Positions 56,301 to 64,000 of a stretch of DNA of 64,000 nt are shown one piece after another (position 1 is the first letter of the stretch; each line of letters begins with the position of its first letter). The position numbers and the translations under genes are program-made. The stretch covers positions 74,396,120 to 74,460,119 of the forward strand of contig NC_060259.1 in NCBI RefSeq assembly GCF_921293095.1, written 5' to 3'. The stretch comes from Ischnura elegans. Its lineage: Eukaryota > Arthropoda > Insecta > Odonata > Coenagrionidae. The notes below the pieces were generated by a model. That model made no database searches, had not been told where the DNA came from, and was given only the letters and a program-made list of their open reading frames with translations.

Positions 56301-59300
56301 GAAATAGAGTATATGAATAAATAAAGGATTTGAATATAAAGATCAAATTTGTATTTAAGTGGAGAAATGTGGCAAAATTGTTCATAGCAGAATATAAATA
56401 AAAATCTGTATTATCACTGTTTTCTTTATGAAATAGATTCTTATTGTCATGGAAATTAATTGTTGTTGCAATTGGCCTCCTTAGGAGCTTCTAAATGTTT
56501 AACCATCGTCCTGATTTTTTAGAATGCCAATTCTTAACCCTGTAGCATATTTCAAGAGGTTTACATTGAAAAATATGAGAAAAATTAGTAGAAAAGAATC
56601 TTCTTCATGGGTGTACATGAGTACCTGGGTGTTTTAATATGTTTGCAAGGATATGTCCTCATTTGTACTTTCAGGTCCATTCTGGATATGTGTCACTCTA
56701 GTCTTCACAATTGCTATCAGTGGAAATTTGGCTAATTATCTACAGACTGCTGCAAGTAGTAATTACCACTGGAAGTACGAGTTTCACACAGGTAAAGATT
56801 TTAATTTTGGTATGCCTATATTTTGTGTCAATTGGGATATATCTTGATGATAATGGTAATCTAATTTTTTCTAATGCATTTCAGTTTTCTTCCTCATTTA
56901 GTACTGTAGTTATTGTTTAGAATATTTCGGTCATTCATTTAAACTTTGTTGCCAATGCTGGTATTTAATATCCTGGAAGTTGTAATCAGTTTTTAAGTGA
57001 GCGTAAAACAATTTATCTTAATCGAGCCCTCTGTTTTCTGATATCAATTTTCGTCTGCCGTATTCAAAGTTCATTTTGCCAATTGGAAAAGGGTTAACAA
57101 AATTTGTATGGAGATGTTGTGCTTTGAGTGAAATGATTTTGAAGTTGACTCATTGTACTCATCGCCAGATGATGACGCAGTGCGTCGAAACCATGGTCGC
57201 GTGTTATTAAAGTATATGTGGAAAAACAAAGTAAAAATTTTTAAATCATAATGAAATGATTTTGCAAATTTTGAGGAATAGTTGAGAAAGGCAGTATCCA
57301 GGTCATTTGAATGCCTATAAATTTTGATACGTGAATAGTTAAATTGACATTTACCATTGGGAATGATGCATAGACATTGAAATGGGCCATGAAACCAAGT
57401 TAATAGTTGAGATTGCCTGTGCTTTATATTTAGTAAGGAAATTTTCCGCCATGTCTGCCCCAAGTCTATCCCTGTTTATTAGCTACATATTTATTTCTTA
57501 CTTGATCCATGCATGGCTCTTTGTGCATGGCATTTCCAAAGTTATGAAAAAGTAGACTTTCAGCATTTATTGAAATTTTCCTTGATAGCAGTACACATAG
57601 TCACTATCAACCACAGTACATGATCGAAAACATATGCCCATGCTGGAAATCATTGGGTCTATGATTGCAGCTAGCTGTGTCTGTCTGTAATTCTCATTCA
57701 ATGTTCTGTAGCATGAAATATGTATTTGGTTCTGACTTTATCTCGTCATATTTTGTTTTCAGTAACATATGCGGCCACAGCCATCTTCTTGTATGCCTGG
57801 ATTCTCCCACTTGCCTTATGGGGAGTTATCTGGTGGTGTGGAAATCAATCGCGGCTGTCATTTTTGGAAATCGTATGCGTCTACGGATATTCCCTCTTCA
57901 TTTACATTCCAGTCTCAGTAAGTAACTCTTGCAAGAATACTCTTTTGGAAGGGTGGTTGGAAAAACATTCACCGAGGAGCTGTATGACTTTAAATATCCA
58001 CCATCATGCCCCTGAGCTATAGTTAGGGGACAGTATCCTCATTATTATGCATAAAATTGATGTATGTATAGGCTGTAGAACCACAAATTAATGAAGTTTC
58101 AGAGACCCAAAGGACTTAACTTCATAAATCAAGATACACCCATGCCTCGCTTAGTGCAATTTCAGTATGGTGCAAATGGGTTCTTCGGGGAAACATCCCA
58201 TAGGTATGAAATTGCTCTCATTTAAAGCATATTAATAGTACAGTAGAATCCTGATTTAAGGTTTTTCAGGGGGGACAAAATTTAAAACACTAAATGCGGA
58301 AAAACACTAAATGAGGACCTGCCATTTTTTTCAGGTTTTAGGGTCTGTAATGATTCGAATGGCTTTTTATGAATAAACAATATTATTTTAAGTAACTAAA
58401 AGGTGCTGAATGCAGCAAAAAATTCTTTAATGAAATGTTCTCTGCCCTATGAAGGTTGGATAATACTTTTCAGGAATCAGCTAAAAAATGGGTAGTAAAA
58501 ATAAGTAATGAGAGGATGACAATTGTTTTAATGAAATATTTTAAGAAAATTCTAATAAACATCAACTTAAAAGCATTCCCACACAGATTATTATTATGGA
58601 CATTAGTGATTCCATTTTTATGCATATTTCAGTGGTCTCGATGAAATTTAGAATTTTTTCTGTAAAAGTGACATGTAGGTGACTATAGCATTTCTAATAT
58701 AATAAGAAAATGTGTAAGTAGGTACTCGAAAAATCATGAGGAATGAGTGAAATAAAGGGACAGCAGAAGATCGCTAATCCCGAATTCTCAACTACCGAAT
58801 ATCTAGTAAAAGGGAGGTTTTCTGGAATTTTGCCAACTTCACGTTTTCTGTTGCCTCGGCGAAACAAGGGATTTATGAGCCTTTAAAAAGCCTCCTATGC
58901 GCACATTTTGGATTTCGAGGTCATCCAAAAAAGTAGAATCTTATTTTAGTATGCGTACAAGTCGATGGTGATTCAACTCGATGATAACGCCAGATTCGTT
59001 GTCATATATCCGCGGCCTTATGCAGGTCGAATGGAGCCGGGAGAGTTGCTTACGCGGCGCGCTGATCACCTTGACTCCGACTCGCCTATTGTTTCTCGGC
59101 AGCTTTTAATAAAATTTGGTTGGACCTTGAATAACGATTAGCTAAACTCTGTTAAGTGAAAAGGTTTAATCTTCAACAGAACTGGATTTCATCCGAAAAA
59201 TTGTCAGTGCCTCTGGAGTTTGGCAATTTCGTCAGGGTTATGATGTCGAAGTCAACCACCAAGGGATACCTGCCGGATTTTCGTATTTTTCCGCGCTCAT

Positions 59301-62300
59301 CTATTCTACCGTGAGTATGCGGTGATTTTTTCCAGCATGAGCGATTTATTTAGAGTCATGGACCGTGATAGTTCGTCAAAACTCCGATTGTCATTCTCTT
59401 TTGACATTAATTAGCACCAGATAAATATTTTTGAATCGACAGCGATATTAACCAGCTGCATGTCGATAAATTGGCTCCGGGATATTTAAATTACGATGTA
59501 AAATAATGTTGTTCCGTAGGGAAAGAATGCTCTCACTCACGGTCATGACAGGGGAAACACTTCCTCTGTTCTTTCGCTGTTCCTCCGTGGAAACTGACCT
59601 TGGAATGGATTATAGAAAGAATCTTCTAGTGAACTGCGCAATTGATATTGGGCCTCCTCTTTTGAACAGAGAAAGCAGCCGACAGAAAAAATATTGGGCT
59701 AATAATCGACTGCCCGTAGGGAGTAGAGTTGAAAGGGGCATAAGCCATCAATTGAAAACATAACGAGAAAACCATTATAGTAGCGACCCTTGGAGGATAA
59801 CTCGTGTCATCAGTCGTCACGTATCATCGAAGTCAAGTTCAATAAGTGAAGGATAAGGTAGTTCGAGGTTATTAAGGGATGAATTTGCTCCATTAGATCG
59901 GATCTGATACAAAAAAAGCCTGGTGTTTGGATCAGAAGGGGAGCGAAACGTTACGAGAAGACAAATCACCCAACTTGCGAGTTGAAGGTCGTAGCGCTGC
60001 GCTCGCGGAAGAAAGCAGTTGAAGAAGGGTTCCCCGGTAGATTCTATCGACTCTTGGTAAACTTTCATGAGACTGTTCTTGTTGATGGGCATAAATTCGA
60101 AGATCTGGATGAACCGTCATGAAAAAACGTTAAATCGGGCAAAAAAATCTTGAGCGGGACAAATTTTTACGACCATAAATGCGGAAAAACGCAAAATGCG
60201 GGAACACTAAATACGGATAATTTTTACATTGTCCAAATAGGGAATGAATCGGGACCCAAAAAAATAAACGCTAAATGCGGAAAAACGTTAAATGCGAAGA
60301 CCTTAAATCCGGATCCGACTGTATTGCTTACCTCAAACCTTGTTCTTTCTTTGAATATTCGTCGAAATCCATTGCAGTGCAATGGCCAATAAAATTACTC
60401 GTCATGCATCCAGATGGCTGACCGACGTAAGTAATTTATTTAGTCTCCTTAACTGAATGACAGATGTTAATTTAGAGAATTAATTGAGGTTGGAACTAGT
60501 GAAAATGAGTTTTTTGAAAGCAATGCGGTTTGAGATGTCATGGGAGAGCGGTGGCCGAATTGTGTATGAATAGCATCAACACGTAGGAGGGTGCGAGAGA
60601 GAGTCTCAAGCACATTGGCTTTGTCCTTTCACTGCAGTCATAGGCCCTCTGCATCTCAGGAATATAGTGCGGCAGTGGTTCAGCAATAGAAGTTGATTTT
60701 GATAGAGCCATATGGAGAAAAAACCAAGTGAACAATCGCAAACAATAGGAATGCGAATAGAAAGCTGAAGAAGTTATCAAGTTATTGCTTTGAAAGTGGA
60801 GAATGTCAGCAATATTGTGTGTAAGTTTAAGCTCACGACGTCAACAGTCCGCATTATTATTCTGAATAAAGACAAGGTTAAAATGTCAGTGATAAACTTC
60901 AACCAAGTGGCCAACACATATGCAAAGTTTATTGCTGTAAAAGGAACTGAAAGACTTCTATTTACCTGAATTTATGATAAAAATTCAAATGTTGTTCCTC
61001 TATCACCTGCAGTTATTTGTGCAATAGATGTGAATTTATTTGAATCCATAAAAGAAGATGAGGGTGGTGATTGCTCTGAGACATTCAGTGGAAGCTCAGG
61101 TTGGTTCCGGAATTTTAAATGTCGAGCAGGTGTTTTAGTTCTACAGTATCAGGTGAATCTACAAGTGCGGATAGCACATTTGCTGCAACATTTTATGATG
61201 TACTCCAAGCTGTGATTGAGGATAGCTCTTTTCCCCCTCAACTACAACTAGTTTTTAATGTTGACGAGATAGGATTGCTTTGGAAAAGAATGCAATCTTG
61301 TTAATTTAATTTCAGGGAAGAAAACCCTTGGTCACGTTTCAAGGCGTTTAAAGACCGTTTCACGATGCTTCTCGGCACTAATGTGTCATAGGACTTCAAA
61401 TTAGAGCCAGTTATGATTTTTCATTCACAAACTCCCTGAGAAGTGAAATGGTATTCAAAGTAGTATTTGTCTGTCATTTGGATGAGTAACAAAAGGGCCT
61501 GGGTGACACAGAAATCGTTTTTAGACTAGTTTGAAAATTCGTCTACTGCAGTAATGCAATACGAACCCCTGAGATAGCATGCATTTTTTTCCTGGATGTT
61601 AGCCCACCCGCTCCAAAGGAGGGAATTTCAAAAGCATGTAAAAATTTATTTAAACGAGAAAAAAACGTCTTTGAATGTGTGCCAAGTATCTTAAAAGATA
61701 TTTTAAATTACAAACGTTTGTATAAATAAGGTTTTCTAATGCTATTAATAGGGATACATATGGTTTATAGGTAATTTAATACCCAACACCTATGTTACTG
61801 GGAACGCATCCCTAGCTTCCCATTGTTAAAATGGTCTTGAATAATGCAAATTCGATTAGCACAAAGACCCCAAGGAATGCATCCCTTGCGCTAAGCGAGG
61901 CATGGGTGTAGTTCGTTAGGAGGGTGCCTGGTGTGTGTTGTGGGTTGCATAAATTTGCCATCTGGCAGGGTTATGATTATTCTGAAAACCATTATTTATT
62001 ATTATTATTCACCCACTTTTTTTTAACGATATTTGAAAATCTTCTAGACTTTGTGAAATGGAGTGGGAATCATGCCTAGGTACTCTGTAAATAAATTAAA
62101 TGGAGGCTCTTTTGTGTTGTGTTTCTCCGTAGTTCAGTCAAAATACAATTTTTCTCAGAAATTTTTGGTTTAGGTTTATTACTTCCCCTCTTTGTTTTAT
62201 TTGGGGTACTGAATTGGAAACTGAAGTTTGTTTACACAATTTTTATGCAACATCACAAAAAATACGAAAAGGTTATTTTTAATTTTTCGATAATATTTGT

Positions 62301-62864
62301 TTTATATTGGAAGCTATCTACTATTCGAGTCTTAAGTTCTCATTTCAAATAAAACATTGATTGCCTAAGTTTGGATAGAACTATAAAATGGATGTTCATG
62401 TATTAATGTTTATTAAGTTATTGTGTCATTTATTTGTTTCTTTATTACTTGTCTAAAGTAAAAAGTAGGTAACAATTATATTGTTGAGCAGTGGCACCCC
62501 TATTTTATTCTAGTTTTTCATGGAGCTAAACGAGAGGGCTATGCAGGGACTGAGTGTGAATGTGCATATTAAAGGCATTGCATAAGTGGGGGTTCAGTTA
62601 CTGTATATTATATGGTAGAAATTATATTTTGTAGTGGAAAATATATTATAATTGAATATGACTGTTTTGGCTTTTTTCTAGGTTCTATGGGTTATCCAAG
62701 TGGGATGGCTGCAGTGGTTGTTGGTAGTCATTGGAGCAGTGCTTTCAGGGTCAGTTTTACTCATGACTATTTGGCCTGCTGTTGAGAACAATCATCGCCG
62801 TGTATCTTGTGCCATAGTCATCACCATGTTGGCTCTCCACATTCTTCTTGCTGCAGGTTTCATG
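44322..62864 (+). CDS. YIPF1/2: YIPF1/YIPF2-like YIP1-domain Golgi membrane protein (six exons, 3' end open)
   Basis: Six exons join in frame with GT/AG introns (44322-44364, 45545-45660, 54957-55140, 56675-56791, 57763-57917, 62682-62864), giving 266 residues so far. The cytosolic N-terminus (1-~97) is acidic and ends with the family motif SFWTFEYYQQFFDVDT and the Pro-rich linker before PDLYGPFWI. Five membrane segments follow: around PFWICVTLVFTIAISG, FLYAWILPLALWGVIWW, CVYGYSLFIYIPVSVLW, WLLVVIGAVLSGSVLLM and CAIVITMLALHILLAAG. YIP1-family proteins act in ER-Golgi vesicle traffic and bind Rab GTPases. The final exon is missing: exon 6 ends at a GTGAGA donor and the usual ~LYFF tail lies beyond or is not identified. 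Without splicing, the frame stops at 62906. Vertebrate YIPF1 and YIPF2 are equally good matches, so orthology is open. Confidence 0.9.
45545..45660 (+). CDS. YIPF1/2: YIPF exon 2
   Basis: Follows an acceptor TTTTGCAG, continues the frame as EFTPSSAGVAELDVKTFPND and on to ...SKESK, and ends in phase 0 at a GTAAGG donor. Low-complexity acidic cytosolic region, as in other family members. Confidence 0.85.
45661..48335. other. YIPF intron 2, part upstream of ADAT3
   Basis: No ORF with recognisable content; the overlapping frames at 46641-46900 show no domain. This is where a promoter or private 5' exon for ADAT3 would lie if it has one. I see no CpG island. Confidence 0.4.
48334..48336 (+). promoter_or_regulatory. 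Splice acceptor at the 5' edge of the ADAT3 exon
   Basis: ATCAATTTTTCAG at 48323-48335, followed by GGTGGGTGG, looks like a 3' splice site. The codon GGT at 48336 is in the ADAT3 frame. YIPF exon 2 ends in phase 0, so joining it here keeps the frame open through ADAT3. Joining exon 1 here instead yields a 22-codon frame that stops (TGA at 48356-48358) shortly before the ADAT3 Met at 48375. Confidence 0.55.
48375..49406 (+). CDS. ADAT3: ADAT3, tRNA-specific adenosine deaminase subunit 3
   Basis: An intronless frame of 343 codons from MGKIPLLDQDS; the open frame extends upstream to 48282. ADAT3 pairs with catalytic ADAT2 to convert A34 to inosine in tRNA anticodons. The N-terminal part (LPWSLKPVLPHEL...DVYVCRILDSKKIS) matches the family's tRNA-binding domain. 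The deaminase domain runs from about residue 170, with HPLKHAVM (His at codon 49017, Val replacing the catalytic Glu, the hallmark of ADAT3), TREPCAMCAMALVHCRARRVF (two zinc Cys at codons 49215 and 49224) and GALGG...LNHCLEVF at the C-terminus. Length is close to the human protein. The Met at 48375 is chosen because upstream residues look intronic; an N-terminal extension through spliced YIPF exons is possible. It lies wholly inside intron 2 of the YIPF gene, same strand. Confidence 0.93.
   Translation: MGKIPLLDQDSVQKCSYSVNLPWSLKPVLPHELIGDVESTDVYVCRILDSKKISYVMEVLSKISPIFGLGHLKRVTTLVEKGLCVILCEANGFSEDSCVTLFKEKGFSFDGLDPIPFKVSVPSVIPKTRKQYENASAMWSCNFTVDKYIEKIIDGSIFDANDRKFQEHYMDIAYLAAEKSLEMNGVGVGCVIVDPVKSSIVAIAYDRRLSHPLKHAVMVAADLTARVQGGGRWPVEEGMWISPAKIERRVPCKRTKDFSFGDLASAYLCTGYDVYLTREPCAMCAMALVHCRARRVFFGCFNEGALGGKMKLHEMRGLNHCLEVFSGLHRRKCDRISCSVYKG
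49407..51785. other. ADAT3 3' UTR region and YIPF intron 2
   Basis: A+T-rich, without further genes. It should contain the ADAT3 3' UTR and polyadenylation site; I find variant signals such as ATTAAA near 50065 but no clear AATAAA close to the stop. The CTTCTATCTTACAC and GTGTAAGATAGAGG blocks at about 49650-49715 form a loose inverted repeat. Confidence 0.4.
51786..52180 (+). mobile_element. tRNA-derived SINE family S1, copy 2
   Basis: Head GTTATGGTGGCTGGAGTGC and GGGTTCAAATCCTGGCGG (B box), body CCGTCAGATGGGATGTTAAG and TACCGATGCCAGGTTTCTCT. Uninterrupted copy that shows the intact form of 14026-14580. Inserted in YIPF intron 2. Confidence 0.85.
52550..52869. mobile_element. piggyBac-like MITE with TTAA ends
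   Basis: TTAACACGTTGCGTACGG and its right complement CGGTACGCAACGTGTTAA are close to perfect and include TTAA at 52550-52553 and 52866-52869. An internal near-repeat ACGGATG(G/A)CGA(G/A)(A/G)ATTCTCGTCA occurs twice at the left. No coding sequence. Confidence 0.85.
52870..53060 (+). mobile_element. Possible tRNA-derived SINE remnant
   Basis: GATTGTGCAGTGGGTTGTAG and GGTGGTTCAACACTC loosely resemble A and B boxes. The downstream CACAGATGATACTTTTTC and CAAACGTTGAAATG recall a degraded hammerhead-like core. Weak evidence only. Confidence 0.3.
53373..53740 (+). mobile_element. tRNA-derived SINE family S1, copy 3 (diverged)
   Basis: GTGATGGCTGAAGTGTGGGC and GTGGGTTTAAGTACTGGCAG correspond to the S1 A and B regions with substitutions. 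CAGATGTGATGTTGAGCCAT and CCCTCATGGTGCAAGAGCC match the body of the copy at 14026-14580. Confidence 0.75.
53741..54413. other. Unassigned intronic stretch
   Basis: YIPF intron 2; nothing recognisable. Confidence 0.45.
54414..54673. mobile_element. hAT-like MITE with perfect 8-bp TSD
   Basis: CATTGGCGGATACATG and the complement of CAGTAGCAGATACAG bound 260 bases, flanked by ATGCCACA at 54406-54413 and 54674-54681. It is the reverse-oriented relative of 9344-9579 (GCATTGCC...TTGCGGAACAGC, ATATCATAAGATGGCATTGT). C run near the right end. Confidence 0.9.
54957..55140 (+). CDS. YIPF1/2: YIPF exon 3
   Basis: Acceptor TTTTCTAAG; encodes VLYLDGSQKGASGPSFWTF and YYQQFFDVDTKQVIDRI, then PKPGSNYLQNYI and PDLYG. 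Donor GTATGA within the Gly codon. It holds the diagnostic FWT..YYQ.FFDVDT motif. The ORF start at 54912 lies in intron 2 and is not the real start. Confidence 0.95.
55506..56294. mobile_element. piggyBac-like non-autonomous element (TTAA), copy 2
   Basis: TTAACCCTTTTGCGCCGG and the right complement of TTAACCCTTTCGCGCCGA bound 789 bases, with TTAA at both edges. Three subterminal repeats GCCGCACAGG(C/T)GTGGCATTCG start at 56172, 56216 and 56259. The interior ACGTTGATA...ATTAACGTTAGAATTTTG is shared with 38875-39732. It lies in YIPF intron 3. No transposase. Confidence 0.85.
56675..56791 (+). CDS. YIPF1/2: YIPF exon 4
   Basis: Acceptor ACTTTCAG; encodes PFWICVTLVFTIAISGNLAN (first membrane segment) and YHWKYEFHT; donor GTAAAG, phase 1. 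Confidence 0.95.
57110..57230 (+). ncRNA. Penelope-like tail with hammerhead-like motif
   Basis: CCAGATGATGACGC, loop AGT, GCGTCGAAACCATGG: a five-pair stem GACGC/GCGTC sits between a core (CAGATGA at 57166-57172, one base off CUGAUGA) and GAAAC (57187-57191). This fits the hammerhead layout of Penelope-like elements. No associated protein is seen; it lies in YIPF intron 4. Confidence 0.45.
57763..57917 (+). CDS. YIPF1/2: YIPF exon 5
   Basis: Acceptor TGTTTTCAG; encodes VTYAATAIFLYAWILPLALW and FLEIVCVYGYSLFIYIPVS, two membrane segments with the family-conserved YGYSLF motif; donor GTAAGT, phase 0. Confidence 0.95.
58241..60321. mobile_element. Tigger/pogo-like non-autonomous element nested in the outer one
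   Basis: CAGTAGAATCCTGATTTAAGG and the complement of CAGTCGGATCCGGATTTAAG, flanked by TA on both sides, bound 2,081 bases. Subterminal CTAAATGCGGAAAAACG(T)TAAATG motifs are repeated at both ends (58290-58315; 60120-60305), probable transposase binding sites. Inside I see no transposase; short ORFs such as 59506-59763 carry no known domain. Confidence 0.75.
60735..61440 (+). pseudogene. Decayed Tigger/pogo (CENP-B-type) transposase
   Basis: Frames shift but the order is readable: a helix-turn-helix piece (VENVSNIVCKFKL, TSTVRIIILNKDKVK), then SSGWFRNFKCRAGV (second DNA-binding domain), QLQLVFNVDEIGLLWKRM (first catalytic Asp region, NVDE(T/I)GL) and KDRFTMLLGTN...DFKLEPVMIFHS. These are the pogo/Tigger DDE landmarks. 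Stops (for example after RMQSC) and frameshifts make it non-functional. Confidence 0.8.
62682..62864 (+). CDS. YIPF1/2: YIPF exon 6
   Basis: Acceptor TTTTTTCTAG; encodes VLWVIQVGWLQWLLVVIGAV, the fourth segment and ITMLALHILLAAGFM, the fifth; donor GTGAGA, phase 0. If the donor is not used, 13 more residues and a stop follow, with AATAAA at 63302-63307. Confidence 0.9.
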
Positions 62865-63567
62865 GTGAGACAATATTTTACTATAGTGAGGTTTAACTTA
62901 GGGTAACGTTGTTGCTACCACATTGACAGTATGGTTTCAAATTCTAATGTACAGGACCAAAATAAATTTAAAGCCTTTAAGACATTTACTGGGAAAGTAC
63001 TCTCCCAAGCCTTAAGTGGCTCTGCATGGTTGTGATTGTTTCTCCTTTCACTATCCTTCAAAACCCATCCTTTTACTTCCATTTATTTATGTCCAGTAAA
63101 AGGCATTTGGATAAATTCATGGCTGGATGTGTTGCTCTGATTAGCCCCGACTCTCAAATTCTCTGGGCAGTGTTACGACTTTGCACCATATAAATGCCAA
63201 TGTTGGCTTACCTTAGGGCTCCAGGATATGTGATTTTGAGGGACATTCATGTAGATTATTTTCTTAGCCTATCCAAAAAGTTAAGTGTATATGTGCATTA
63301 TAATAAAACATTATGATAATATTGGGAAAATTGTGGTTCTTGAATTTTGTATTGTGCTGTTTTTGTCCATTTAAGTTGGATGAATTTTGACTCACAATCA
63401 TTTTTCGTAATTACATACTGTTGTACATGCAGCGTGATTTCCTAGCTCAAAGGTATTGCTTTTAGAATATGGAGAGTATATTATTGGATCAAAGCTTTCT
63501 TAAATGGTCAAGAGTAATGTTCAAAGTTTGTGAGAGAATGATGGCTTGGTAAATAAGGGGCTATGAA
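62865..63567. other. Intron or 3' region after YIPF exon 6
   Basis: If exon 6 is spliced at GTGAGA this is intron; if not, the YIPF frame ends at 62906 and AATAAA at 63302-63307 could serve as the poly(A) signal. No further exon with a membrane-protein tail was identified. Confidence 0.35.
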
Positions 63568-63734
63568 CAGTGGCAGATCCAAGATAGGGACAAGGGAGGG
63601 GCTAAGGAGGAAGTATCCTCCCAGCTGTAGTGGGGATCCGAACAAAATGACTATTCTATCTAGTGTAAATTGGATATTTACGGTGGGAGGTATGGTCCCC
63701 TTAGCCCCCCCTCCCCCCTATAAATCTACCACTG
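63568..63734. mobile_element. hAT-like MITE, 8-bp TSD
   Basis: CAGTGGCAGATCCAAG and the complement of CAGTGGTAGATTTATAGG bound 167 bases. Flanks GCTATGAA (63560-63567) and GCTATGGA (63735-63742) match at seven of eight positions. The ORF 63563-63790 crosses it and is not a gene. Confidence 0.85.
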
Positions 63735-64000
63735 GCTATGGACAGTGGGAAAAAGAGGAGAAACAATGGCAACAACACAGAGCTGCCTAAGGTTTACAAG
63801 AGAACTCTCCTATGTTGAAGCCTTAACTTGTGTGTCACTGGTTAGCAGTGAGTCCACAAACTTTGGATTACCTTGAAATCTGTAAACTATTATTGGATAT
63901 GAAAAAATTACCATGTGGGTAAAATTTACATAAAATGTTTTTATTCACAAAACTATTTTGAGATGTTTAGTATTTAAGTGAATATGTATTCATGCACACT

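Larger units (their letters stand above)
58137..61908 (+). mobile_element. Tigger/pogo-type DNA transposon, outer element
   Basis: TIRs CACCCATGCCTCGCTTAG and the complement end CTAAGCGAGGCATGGGTG, flanked by TA at 58135-58136 and 61909-61910, the target duplication of Tc1/mariner-type elements. A decayed pogo/Tigger transposase lies at about 60735-61440. A second Tigger-type element (58241-60321) sits inside its 5' part. All in YIPF intron 5. Confidence 0.85.

Overview
The window reads as animal nuclear DNA. It has spliced genes with GT/AG introns, A+T-rich sequence, tRNA-derived SINEs, non-LTR and Penelope-like retroelements, and many small terminal-inverted-repeat (TIR) transposons. The mix of RTE and CR1/L2-like LINEs, Penelope-like elements with hammerhead-like motifs, and hAT, piggyBac, Harbinger-like and Tigger/pogo relics fits an arthropod, probably an insect with a large repeat-rich genome. 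I cannot name the species. There are no CRISPR arrays, operons or prokaryotic genes.

Layout. 1-44 kb is almost entirely accessory DNA. 0-7 kb holds hAT-like and Harbinger-like MITEs, an RTE 3' end and two inverted-repeat remnants with hammerhead-like cores. 7.5-13.6 kb is one decayed Penelope-like element on the minus strand, split by at least seven later insertions; its RT and GIY-YIG motifs can still be read through the pieces. 14-20 kb holds a SINE, MITEs and a perfect 64-bp tandem duplication. 20.1-23.5 kb is an almost complete RTE-clade LINE with a 12-bp target-site duplication (TSD), broken by two in-frame stops. 24-44 kb holds more MITEs, a 1.55-kb TIR element built around a diverged tandem array, a second tandem array, RTE and Penelope fragments, SINEs and a piggyBac-like relic.

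44.3 kb to beyond the right edge is the genic part. A five-TM Golgi YIP1-family gene (YIPF1/YIPF2-like) has six recognisable coding exons at 44322-62864 (+). Its second intron contains, in the same orientation, an uninterrupted ADAT3 coding region (non-catalytic subunit of the tRNA A34 deaminase). ADAT3 is preceded by an AG acceptor at 48334-48335, and this acceptor is in frame with the end of YIPF exon 2. The two genes may therefore share a promoter and 5' exons and be separated by alternative splicing. The YIPF introns also carry SINEs, piggyBac-like and hAT-like MITEs, and a Tigger/pogo element nested inside another Tigger/pogo element.
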